From Actinobacteria bacterium UBA2184 (lineage in GTDB: Bacteria; Actinomycetota; Coriobacteriia; Anaerosomatales; Anaerosomataceae), in the NCBI GenBank assembly GCA_002328745.1, contig DCVQ01000001.1, positions 28,651-63,581 on the forward strand: DNA of 34,931 nucleotides, written 5' to 3'. The notes under the pieces were generated by a model, which was given only the letters and a program-made list of their open reading frames with translations, was not told the origin of the DNA and ran no database searches. A program made the translations under genes and the position numbers. Below are positions 24,126 to 30,911 of the stretch, in pieces. The stretch's first letter is position 1. Each line of letters opens with the position of its first letter.

Positions 24126-25472
24126 TCACTGCCCGATGCTGGCGCGCATCAGCGCCAGCACCGCGCCCTTCTCGAAGTGGCGGCTGAGCGCGCCGCACGC
24201 CGCGAACACGTAGTCGCGGTCGAGGGCCACGCGCGCGTCGGCCGGCGGCAGCAGCCGCTCGCCTCCTCCGGCGGCCGCGCGCGTCGCCTCCAGGATCGCC
24301 TCGCCGCCGGGGAGCCGCGTGAGTGCGCCGCCCGTGCCGAGGACCAGCCTGCACGCGGTGAGGTCCCGCCCGCGCGCGACGGTCTGCCTGCCTTTCGGCG
24401 TGTAGAGGTGCACGAGCTGGCCCGCATGCCGCTCCACGGCGGTGACGGCGGCCACGCGCGCGAGGTGTGCGGCCGCCTCCTCCTCCATGGTCGAGCCGGG
24501 GATCGCGGGCGGCAGCACGTCATCTCGCTCGTGGGCGGGCAGCAACTCCGCGGCGTGCCGGGCGCTCACGTAGGTGCCGAGGTCCCCCTCGACCGTACGC
24601 TTGGCGTGCGGCTGCGGATCGGTCGCGATCGCGGCGATCTCGGGCGAGCCGTCCGTGACCGAGTGCACGTCGGTCGTGGCGCCCCCCACGTCGACGACGA
24701 CCAGGTCTCCCAGCTCGGCGGCCAGCAGCTCGGCGGCCACGAGCACCGCGCCCGGCGTGGGCATGATGCCGCCGCTCACCCACTCGCCGATGCGCTCCAT
24801 GCCCGGCGCATGCGTGATGTGCTCCTCGAACGCGTCGTGGATGACATGGCGCGCCGGCACGATATCCAGCTCGTCCACCCCCGGATACACGTTGCGCGTC
24901 ACGCGCACGCGGAAGCCGGCGGCTTCGAGGCTCGCTCGCGCCTCCTCGGCCGCGGCCGAGTTGCCGCCGTAGACGACGATAGGACGCGCCTCCAGCTCCA
25001 CGAGCCGGGCGGCGTTGTGCAGCACGACCTCGGCGTCCCCGCCCTCGACGCCGCCCGCGAGCAGGATCAGCCCCGGCCGCACCTCGTCGATCGCACGCAG
25101 GTCGTGATCGCGCAACCTGCCTGCGGTCTGGTACTCCAACACCCCGCCCGCGCCGAGCGCCGCCTCGCGCGCCGCCATGGCGGTCATCTTCTGCGTGAGG
25201 CCGTGGACGGTCATCCGAAGGCCGCCCGCCGCCGAGGACGTAGCGAGCGTGAGCGCCGGCGCGAGCGGACCGGTGGCGGCCTCCAGCGCTTCGCGCGCCG
25301 CGTCCACGCCGATACCCACGTCGCCTTGAGCGACGCTCGTGGGCGCGACGCCCTGGCCGAGCAGGCGAGGGGTGCCCGTCGGCCAGCCCGCGAGGCCCTC
25401 GAAGGCCGAGACCACCGTGGTGGTCGAGCCGATCTCGGCGACGAGAGCGTCTATCGGACGGGGCGAAGTCAT
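24126..25472 (-). CDS. MutL/GlmL-family protein (putative B12-mutase reactivase)
   Basis: A 448-aa ASKHA-fold ATPase of the MutL/GlmL family found beside glutamate mutase and ornithine aminomutase genes, thought to reactivate the B12 enzyme. The phosphate-1 loop is ALVAEIGSTTTVVSAFEG at the N-terminus, and phosphate-2 is VVDVGGATTDVHSVTDG in the middle; GLILLAGGVEGGDAEV and IVVYGGNSAA are further family segments, and LVLGTGGALTRLPGG is the adenosine-type motif. I chose ATG 25470-25472 with GGAAGGAA about 7 nt upstream; an ATG 7 codons earlier lacks one. The putative racemase begins 12 nt downstream. No oraS/oraE or glmS/glmE mutase genes are in the window. Confidence 0.85.
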   Translation of the reverse strand: MTSPRPIDALVAEIGSTTTVVSAFEGLAGWPTGTPRLLGQGVAPTSVAQGDVGIGVDAAREALEAATGPLAPALTLATSSAAGGLRMTVHGLTQKMTAMAAREAALGAGGVLEYQTAGRLRDHDLRAIDEVRPGLILLAGGVEGGDAEVVLHNAARLVELEARPIVVYGGNSAAAEEARASLEAAGFRVRVTRNVYPGVDELDIVPARHVIHDAFEEHITHAPGMERIGEWVSGGIMPTPGAVLVAAELLAAELGDLVVVDVGGATTDVHSVTDGSPEIAAIATDPQPHAKRTVEGDLGTYVSARHAAELLPAHERDDVLPPAIPGSTMEEEAAAHLARVAAVTAVERHAGQLVHLYTPKGRQTVARGRDLTACRLVLGTGGALTRLPGGEAILEATRAAAGGGERLLPPADARVALDRDYVFAACGALSRHFEKGAVLALMRASIGQ

Positions 25473-25533
25473 GCGGCTGTTCCTTCCGTCCACACCATTG
25501 CACGGCTCGCCGCGCTCGAAATCAAGCGAACAC

Positions 25534-25570
25534 CCGGCCGCCGCAGGGCGACCGGGTGCCGGCGGCCCGG
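25534..25570. terminator. GC-rich hairpin between the membrane-protein gene and the mutL-like gene
   Basis: Arms 25534-25543 and 25560-25570 pair with one bulged C. A second, mutually exclusive pairing exists between 25531-25537 and 25552-25558 (7 bp, perfect). It lies 19 nt past the stop of the 25589-26143 gene on the minus strand. No T-run, so terminator function is tentative. Confidence 0.35.
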
Positions 25571-25588
25571 CCGCCTGCTACCCTCGCT

Positions 25589-26143
25589 TCACCGTGCGTT
25601 CGGCTTCCGTTCCCTCCAGAGGACGGCGGCAGACGCGAGCGCAACGGCGATCACGAAGACCCAGAAGCCGATGGCGGGCGTGACCTGCAGCCCGCCGAGC
25701 GCATCGGCAAGCTCGCCGAGATCCTCGTTCGCCCGGGAGAGCTCCGTCCGAAGCTCGGCCCACATCCACACCCATCCGCCTATCCCGACAGCGCCAGCAA
25801 CGGCCGCGACGAAGCCGAGGGTCCCGTCGCCCGTCCGGCTCCCGCCGCCAAGCGCGAACGGGACGCGCAGGATCTCGGTGAGGACCAGGACGGCCTTGCC
25901 GCCGAGCGCCATCCACAAAGCCGGCGGCCATTGCAGGGGGCTGGCCCCTGACAGCAGGCCGCCGAGCGTGGTGCTCTCGCTCTGTCCGAGCAGGCTCAGC
26001 GTGAGGAACGGCAGGATCGCGGCCACGACGGTCAGCGCCGCAGCACCGAAGCCGAGCGCGAGGGAGCCTGTGAGAGCGCCCGCGGCCCCACGGGCCGCGG
26101 GCGTCTCACCGAACTCGATGCGTCTGTTTGTGCCCTTCGCCAT
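25589..26143 (-). CDS. Unknown multi-span membrane protein
   Basis: A 184-aa membrane protein with about four hydrophobic helices (SLALGFGAAALTVVAAILPF; a Leu/Ala-rich helix near 85-100; GTLGFVAAVAGAVGIGGWVW; IGFWVFVIAVALASAAVLWR). A short soluble N-terminus (AKGTNRRIEFGETPAA) and a helical loop, LRTELSRANEDLGELADAL, lie on opposite halves. No family assigned. ATG 26141-26143 overlaps the TGA of the upstream zinc-ribbon gene by one base (TGATG), so expression is coupled to that protein, suggesting a functional partnership. Confidence 0.78.
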   Translation of the reverse strand: MAKGTNRRIEFGETPAARGAAGALTGSLALGFGAAALTVVAAILPFLTLSLLGQSESTTLGGLLSGASPLQWPPALWMALGGKAVLVLTEILRVPFALGGGSRTGDGTLGFVAAVAGAVGIGGWVWMWAELRTELSRANEDLGELADALGGLQVTPAIGFWVFVIAVALASAAVLWRERKPNAR

Positions 26144-27252
26144 CAGTTCCCGTAGTACTCGTGGACGTAGGCGGGACAATCGGTCGTGGCGTCTTCGTAG
26201 ATCCAGTACGGTGTGTCGTACTCGTCAGACGGGCAGTACGGCACTTCCATGAGGTAGCCCTCATCGATCAGCGGGTTGCCCTCCTCGAGCCAGCCCCACA
26301 CGTCGTCGACCGTGTGGCTGGGGTCCGCCGCCAGGTACTGCTGCACCGCGCCCTCGATGACGCGCATGTTGGCCTGGCAGGCGTCCTCGTAGGCGCCGTT
26401 CTCGGTATCCGCGTACTCGTCATCGCCCTCGTCGTAGTACGCGTCTTCGTCGTAGTCCCCGAAGTCGTCCTCCCAGACGAAGAGGTCCTCGATGCTGTCG
26501 CCGTCGATCTCGGTGACGATCCAGCGATCGCCCTCCAGCTCGACGACCACGTCCGTCTTGTCCGAGTCCTCGTCATCGTCGTAGAAGAACTTGACCGTGA
26601 CCTCCGCCTTCTTCTCGTCGCCGTCGGCCTCGATCTCGGCCCTCTGCTCCCAGTCGTCCGAGTCGACCATCGTCAGGACCAGGACGCCGTCGTCCCACTT
26701 CTGGTCGATGTCGTAGTCATCGAGCGGCTCGGCGTCGCCGAGCACGTCTTTCACGGCGTCTTCAAGATCCTCGGACACCGTGTCCAGCAACAGGTCGACG
26801 TCCTCGGTGGTCATGGCCACGATGAAGTCGGCGACGACCTCGGCCTGTGCGGTCGCGCGCTTCTCGACTGCACGCTTCTCGAGGTACTTCCACAGGAACC
26901 AGCCACCTGCGGCGAGCGCTGCCACGATCACCAGCACGACGATCGCGGTGATGGCGCCCTTGCCGCCCTTCTTCGGCGGAACCGCGGCCTGAGCGTATGC
27001 CGCGGGCGGATACGCGGGCGGCTGCGGTGGGGCGAAGCCCGGCCCGGGAGGTGCTGCGGGCGGCGGGTAGGCGGCGGGCGGTGCGACCGGTGGCACAGGC
27101 ACTGGTTGTGCCGGCACCTCGACCGGAGCGGCGGGGGGCTCGGGCACGACCGCCGCGCCCTCGACGTTCGGCGCGGGTGCCGGCGTGCCGCACGACGGAC
27201 AGAACGCCGCCCCCTCGGCGAGCTGTGTACCGCAGTTCTTGCAGAAAGCCAT
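26143..27252 (-). CDS. Zinc-ribbon membrane protein with C-terminal pseudopilin-like domain
   Basis: A 369-aa protein. Zinc ribbon C4-x2-C7 ... C18-x2-C21 (MAFCKNCG, AFCPSCG), Pro-rich linker (about 25-92), KKGGKG then a membrane helix (about 99-121), an acidic outer domain (about 130-255) with VELEGDRWIVTEIDGDSI, very similar to the paralogue at 27467-28543 (LELEGDRWIITEVDGDPV), a Tyr/Asp/Glu-rich linker, and a C-terminal segment from residue 291, ACQANMRVIEGAVQQYLA. The last, with EVPYCP and DCPAY (Cys340, Cys359), resembles the globular part of type IV pilin/pseudopilin proteins, though without a prepilin leader. ATG 27250-27252 has GGGGGAG 5 nt upstream. Function unknown; it is coupled to a small membrane protein. 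Confidence 0.85.
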   Translation of the reverse strand: MAFCKNCGTQLAEGAAFCPSCGTPAPAPNVEGAAVVPEPPAAPVEVPAQPVPVPPVAPPAAYPPPAAPPGPGFAPPQPPAYPPAAYAQAAVPPKKGGKGAITAIVVLVIVAALAAGGWFLWKYLEKRAVEKRATAQAEVVADFIVAMTTEDVDLLLDTVSEDLEDAVKDVLGDAEPLDDYDIDQKWDDGVLVLTMVDSDDWEQRAEIEADGDEKKAEVTVKFFYDDDEDSDKTDVVVELEGDRWIVTEIDGDSIEDLFVWEDDFGDYDEDAYYDEGDDEYADTENGAYEDACQANMRVIEGAVQQYLAADPSHTVDDVWGWLEEGNPLIDEGYLMEVPYCPSDEYDTPYWIYEDATTDCPAYVHEYYGN

Positions 27253-27426
27253 GGCTGCTCCCCCTGATCCTTTCCTGTCCCCCCGCGAACCGCGGACCGG
27301 CACCCGGGGCGTTCTAACGATTGTAGGTCACGGACGCGCAGCGCGCACCGCCCCACACCCGATCGGGCTCTGACGACCTCAGTCGGTACATGCCCCATTC
27401 GGGACGCACGCATCGAGCGTGAACGC

Positions 27427-27447
27427 GGCACCGGCTGGTCCGGCGCC
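27427..27447 (-). terminator. Hairpin downstream of the Sec-thioredoxin gene
   Basis: Arms 27427-27434 and 27440-27447 (8 bp with one G-T pair, 5-nt loop), 20 nt beyond the TGA stop of the selenoprotein gene. No strong T-run follows. The rest of the 214-bp gap 27253-27466 holds nothing else I can support. Confidence 0.35.
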
Positions 27448-27466
27448 TGGCTGCACACGAGTGGGG

Positions 27467-28543
27467 TCACCGCAGAGCGTCGAGCGCATCGCGCAGGTCC
27501 TGCTCCGACACCTCGCCGATGATCACCTCGGACACCGAACCGTCGCTGTCGAGCAGCACGAACGTCGGCACGTACTGGATGTCGAACTGCGCACCGAGGC
27601 TTGCCGCCTCCGGATCGGTGTCCGCATTCAGCAGCCGGAACTCGACCTTGCCTTCATACTCGGTCTTGAGCCTGTCGACCACAGGCGCCATCGTCTGGCA
27701 GCTGGGTCACCAGTCGGTGTAGAAGTCGAGAAGCACCGGCATGCCCGAGAGGATGAGCCCATCCTCGGAGTCCTCGTCCCAGTCGGAGTCCTCATCCTCG
27801 TCCGTCCAGCCGAGCGTCTGGTCGATGAAGAGGCTCACCGGGTCTCCGTCCACTTCGGTGATGATCCACCTATCACCCTCGAGCTCGAGGGTGAACGTCC
27901 GTTCGCCCCAGTCCTCATAGTCCGCTTCGGGCACCATCTCGACCGTGGCCTCGTCGGGGTCGCCATCGGACTCGAGGGTGACGACGAGTTCGACGTCGCC
28001 CTCCCAGTAGACCGTCAGAGTAAGGACATCGTCCTCCCACTCGTACTCAAGCTCCTGATCGCCCCACCGCACCAGGCCGAGATCGTCGATCGAGTCTTCG
28101 AGGTCCTCCGACAGGGCGCCCTTCAGGATCTCCGGATCCTCGATGTACCATCCTGCGTAGAACTCGGCCGCCGCTCTGGCCTGCGCCTCAACGTCGACTT
28201 CCCCGGTCTTCTCGTCGTCCTTCTTCGTGCTGCGGCCGTCGTCGTCAGCCTGCGACTGCCACAGGAAGTAGCCGCCCACGCCGAGGGCCGCGGCGACGAG
28301 AAGCGAGACGACCGCGATGATCGCTCCCTTGCCTCCGGCTTTCGGCGACCGGGGAGGAGCGGCGTATCCGGCCGGGTAGCCGGGCGGTGGTGGCGCGACG
28401 GGTGGCATCGACGGGGCGGCCGGGACGGGCCCGGGCGGCATCGCCGGCGCGGGAGGCGCTGCGGCGGCGACCGCGGCTCCACACGATGGGCAGAACCCCG
28501 CCGCTTCGTTCAGGTTCGCTCCGCAGTGCCTGCAGAAGGCCAT
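27467..28543 (-). CDS. Membrane-anchored zinc-ribbon protein with C-terminal selenocysteine thioredoxin domain, in-frame TGA at 27707-27709
   Basis: Read through one TGA, this is a 358-aa selenoprotein. Residues 1-25: zinc ribbon (C4, C7, C18, C21). About 26-68: Pro/Ala linker. About 73-95: membrane helix. About 115-250: acidic outer domain shared with the 26143-27252 paralogue. From about 268: a thioredoxin domain beginning MPVLLDFYTDW, then TGA (codon 279), then PSCQTMAPVVDRLK, i.e. a U-P-S-C active site where thioredoxins have C-x-x-C. The rest is thioredoxin-like: VEFRLLNADTDPEAASLGAQ, the cis-Pro loop YVPTFVLLD and a final amphipathic helix, stop TGA 27467-27469. A GGTC-looped hairpin follows the TGA at the right distance. 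ATG 28541-28543 is preceded by GAGG at about 6 nt. Topology places the redox domain outside the membrane. A conventional call would split it in two. Confidence 0.9.
27670..27686 (-). promoter_or_regulatory. Candidate bacterial SECIS element of the Sec-thioredoxin
   Basis: On the minus strand, arms 27686-27681 and 27675-27670 are perfectly complementary (6 bp) around the 5-nt loop GGTCG (27680-27676). The loop begins 26 nt after the TGA. The E. coli fdhF SECIS also presents GGUC in its apical loop, contacted by SelB, and the spacing falls in the 16-37 nt range reported for bacterial elements. SelB recognition is inferred. Confidence 0.75.
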
Positions 28544-28616
28544 CCCCGCCCTCACCCCTCTTCAGTCGCGCGCCCGTTGCGATGAGTATCGCTGTTCCAA
28601 TGGGCGGACGAAAGGG

Positions 28617-29570
28617 TCAGCCGCGGTCTCGGTCGCGACCGTTCGCGGCCGCGTGAGGTCTCTCTTCTGCCGCGCGCGCGACACCCCCCGCGACGGGGGC
28701 CGACAGCCGCACGATCCGGCCTCTGCGCAGCTCGATCCGGGCGTGCGTGAGTCCCGGATCGCGGGCGCCCCGACGGACGTTGTAGGCGAGGAACGGCCGA
28801 AAGACCGCCCAGTCGATCGGACACCGGATGGCGCGCTCGGGGCAGACCTCGGCACACGTGAGGCATAACACGCAGTCCCGGCCCCATGTGGGAATGCCCC
28901 CCTTCTCCCACGCGATGTTGTGGCTCGGACAGACGCGCGCACACCGTCCGCAGCGCGTGCACAGCGACGCATCGACACGGAACCAACGGGAGTAGAAGAG
29001 GCGCGTCAGCCACGGGGAGGCGAACGCCCGCTCGAGCGCATACACCCAGTGCGTGCGCGGATCCCGCGGGCTTCGCGCACGCCCGAGTCCGGCGTCCGTC
29101 GAGCCGTGTGGCGCAGCGATGCTCTCGCCGAACGCTCGCGCGTCCGCGAGCTCCCGCGCGTCGGGATGGTCGGGCGAGAACTGATAGCCGAGCAGCGAGT
29201 AGCCGAGGAAGCGGCCGCGGCCGCGGCACGTGAACACACCGATCTCCCGACCGCCGGTGCGTTGCACGGCCTCCCGGACCTGATCGAGGGCGGCACCGCG
29301 ATACGTCGCATTGAGCACGAACGCGAACCAGGGCCGGCCGTCGCGATCGCCGAGGGCAGCGATCGCGTCACGGACCGGGCGGGGCATCCTGTACCAGTGG
29401 ACCGGGAAGCCGACGCCGACGACGTCGAAGGACGACGCGTCGGGAGCGGGTCCGGTGCGCAGGTCGTGCGAGACGACCTCGGCACCGTGCGCCTCCAGGC
29501 CTTCGATGATGTGCTCGGCTACCTGGCGAGTGGTATCGGTGACCGAGTACCAGATCACGAGCACTCGCAT
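28617..29570 (-). CDS. EFR1-type flavodoxin/ferredoxin fusion protein
   Basis: A 317-aa cytoplasmic electron-transfer protein. The N-terminal half is a flavodoxin-like FMN domain: VLVIWYSVTDTTRQVAEHI (phosphate loop S-x-T-x-T-T), DVVGVGFPVHWYRMPRPV and FTCRGRGRFLGYSL. The C-terminal half has two [4Fe-4S] motifs, CTRCGRCARVCPSHNI and CVLCLTCAEVCPERAI. This order is that of the EFR1 ferrodoxin family, whose partners are generally unknown. It ends with a basic, low-complexity tail (about 285-317). ATG 29568-29570 has AAGG about 11 nt upstream. A 400-bp region of inverted repeats precedes it, possibly its 5' leader. Confidence 0.87.
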   Translation of the reverse strand: MRVLVIWYSVTDTTRQVAEHIIEGLEAHGAEVVSHDLRTGPAPDASSFDVVGVGFPVHWYRMPRPVRDAIAALGDRDGRPWFAFVLNATYRGAALDQVREAVQRTGGREIGVFTCRGRGRFLGYSLLGYQFSPDHPDARELADARAFGESIAAPHGSTDAGLGRARSPRDPRTHWVYALERAFASPWLTRLFYSRWFRVDASLCTRCGRCARVCPSHNIAWEKGGIPTWGRDCVLCLTCAEVCPERAIRCPIDWAVFRPFLAYNVRRGARDPGLTHARIELRRGRIVRLSAPVAGGVARAAEERPHAAANGRDRDRG

Positions 29571-29697
29571 GTTCCCTGCCTTCCCCCGGTGGCGACGCGT
29601 GTGGAGCCGCATGCGGGGCCTATACCCACGTGGCGCCTCGCCACGCGCGGGGCTTTGCGGTCGCGCGCCTGAGTCCGCCCGGCTCGCCGACGCAAGG

Positions 29698-29726
29698 GGG
29701 GCCGGACCCGTTGCGGGTCCGGCCCC
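29698..29726. terminator. Strong 12-bp hairpin
   Basis: Arms 29698-29709 and 29715-29726 are perfectly complementary and almost all G/C, with a 5-nt loop. This is the strongest simple hairpin in the window. No T-run follows on either strand. On the minus strand it lies 35 nt after the long imperfect hairpin 29761-29845 and 128 nt before the flavodoxin gene, an arrangement seen in attenuators. Confidence 0.55.
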
Positions 29727-29760
29727 GTGCCTTCGTCGCAGCCCCGGCAGGCGGATAGGG

Positions 29761-29845
29761 GCGCCCTGCTGAGTCTCCCAAGGAGGTGTATCCGGTTTCC
29801 GGCATGAATCCGGATCAGCAAGAGACTCGCGAGCAGCATGGGCGC
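29761..29845 (-). ncRNA. Candidate structured RNA: long imperfect hairpin
   Basis: Nested complementary blocks: 29761-29765 with 29841-29845; 29766-29770 with 29832-29836; 29771-29777 with 29822-29828; and inner 29790-29795 with 29810-29815, separated by small internal loops (3-4 nt, then 12 and 6 nt). The nested symmetry makes about 23 base pairs in one 85-nt structure. Strand is unproven; the minus strand would place it in the leader of the flavodoxin/ferredoxin gene. Family not recognised. Confidence 0.4.
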
Positions 29846-29885
29846 GTTCAAGGCACTCGGAAGCCGACCGGCGAGGCGACACCGG

Positions 29886-29937
29886 GTCGGTTCCCGCGGA
29901 CGCACGACCGTGGGGCCATGGGTCCGCGGGAACCGGC
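29886..29937. terminator. Long stem-loop just downstream of the SDR gene
   Basis: A perfect 13-bp core (29889-29901 with 29922-29934), extended by three more pairs (29886-29888 with 29935-29937, one G-T), with a 20-nt loop. It begins 34 nt past the SDR stop on the minus strand, so termination of the SDR transcript is the simplest reading. Confidence 0.5.
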
Positions 29938-29970
29938 GGCCCGGTTGGGGCCGCTGGCGTGTCTCCCGTC

Positions 29971-30798
29971 CTACTTCGCGGCGGTCCCGTACATCAGGCC
30001 CGCCACAGTCCCACCGTCCACGAGGATGTCGCATCCGCTGATGAACGATGCTTCGTGGCTGATGAGGAACTCGACGACAGCCGCGATATCGTCCGGGGTA
30101 CCCAGGCGCTTGACTCCCGAGATGCCGATCATGTGGCGCATCTGGTCACCCGCAGGGCCGGCGAGTTCCGCCTGTCCCATGGGCGTCGAGATGATACCCG
30201 GACTGATCGACACCGTACGACCCCCACGCATGCCCCACGCGACCGAAGCCGCACGGACGCGTACCTGGTTCGCGCGCTTCGCGATCGAGTACGCCGCGCC
30301 CGGGTCGAGATTGCCCGGATCGAGCTCTGCCAACGCGGCCAGCTCGGCGGTTGGGGTCACCGCAAACGCGTGCTCCACCTCAGGCGCGACCTGCGCCATC
30401 GTACCGGCCATGCTCGCGATGCACACGGCAACGCTTCCCTGCTTAGCGATGGCGCCGAACTCGTCGAGCACGTGTGCCGTTCCCATGACGTCCACCGCAA
30501 CGATCGCGGCAGGACCCGCCTGTACCGGTGACAGCCCTGCGGTGTGCACGATCGCCCGCAAGCTGCCAAGCGCCGCGGCAGACTCGGCGAGTGCGCGTAC
30601 CGATGCCTGGTCAGAAACGTCGGTCGCCACAGCAGTGACATCGTGGCCTTCTCCCGCAAGGAGCTCCGTGGCCTTCTCGAGCGCCTCGGTGGAGAAGTCG
30701 GCGAGAACCAGCGACCGCCCGGCGCCGAGGCGTCGCGCGATCGCAAGCCCCATGCCGCCCAATCCCGTGACAACGATCACCTCACTGGTGTGTGTCAT
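29971..30798 (-). CDS. Short-chain dehydrogenase/reductase (SDR)
   Basis: A 275-aa Rossmann-fold NAD(P)-dependent oxidoreductase. The dinucleotide motif is a variant, VVTGLGGMGLAIARRLG, in place of the usual TGxxxGxG. ADFSTEALE with the acidic residue after the second strand suggests NAD preference; VATDVSD and VHTAGLSP (NAG-like) follow; the catalytic Tyr-Lys are in AAYSIAKRANQ, and ISPGIISTPMG is the typical post-catalytic segment. Substrate unknown. ATG 30796-30798 has GAGGAG 6 nt upstream. It follows the AOR operon on the same strand but is separated from it by a terminator-like structure, so it may have its own promoter. Confidence 0.9.
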   Translation of the reverse strand: MTHTSEVIVVTGLGGMGLAIARRLGAGRSLVLADFSTEALEKATELLAGEGHDVTAVATDVSDQASVRALAESAAALGSLRAIVHTAGLSPVQAGPAAIVAVDVMGTAHVLDEFGAIAKQGSVAVCIASMAGTMAQVAPEVEHAFAVTPTAELAALAELDPGNLDPGAAYSIAKRANQVRVRAASVAWGMRGGRTVSISPGIISTPMGQAELAGPAGDQMRHMIGISGVKRLGTPDDIAAVVEFLISHEASFISGCDILVDGGTVAGLMYGTAAK

Positions 30799-30853
30799 GT
30801 GTATCTCCTCTCTCCGACGATGGATGAACGCACGGCTCCGACCGTCGGCGGCA

Positions 30854-30910
30854 AGCCGAAGTGAGGGGGTGGCGGCCCGCGAAGGACCGCCACCCTGACT
30901 TATCTTCGGC
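30854..30910 (-). terminator. Nested terminator-like stem-loop after the cytochrome gene
   Basis: Inner arms 30867-30875 and 30887-30895 (9 bp perfect, 11-nt loop) sit inside an outer pairing of the GCCGAAG block near 30855-30861 with CTTCGGC at 30904-30910. It starts directly after the TAA (30912-30914) of the cytochrome gene on the minus strand and ends about 55 nt before the SDR start. Likely ends the AOR operon; no T-run is present. Confidence 0.5.
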
Positions 30911-30911
30911 C

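Larger units (their letters stand above)
29571..29970. other. Gene-free 400-bp region rich in inverted repeats
   Basis: No reading frame here looks coding on either strand. The stretch holds three separate inverted-repeat structures (entered separately at 29698-29726, 29761-29845 and 29886-29937). On the minus strand it lies between the stop of the SDR gene and the start of the flavodoxin/ferredoxin gene, so it may be a terminator followed by a long structured 5' leader. I compared it by eye with c-di-GMP, cobalamin, TPP and FMN riboswitch cores and saw no convincing match. Confidence 0.6.

Noticed and set aside
24177..26252. Plus-strand open frame of 691 codons opposite the mutL-like and downstream genes
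   Set aside because: Crosses two real minus-strand genes and their intergenic gap; composition is that of antisense GC-rich sequence.
27467..27691. Separate 74-codon thioredoxin-like gene starting at ATG 27691
   Set aside because: It would lack the active site and first strand; the sequence before it joins in frame through the TGA to complete the thioredoxin fold.
29600..29700. CGCAAAGCC-like string suggesting a c-di-GMP (GEMM) riboswitch on the minus strand
   Set aside because: The rest of the GEMM core (GGGCAAACC block, receptor loop and P1b hairpin) is missing.
29555..30034. Minus-strand open frame of 159 codons in the inverted-repeat region
   Set aside because: Spans the SDR 3' end and three hairpins, Arg/Pro-rich, with no Shine-Dalgarno or domain; region judged non-coding.
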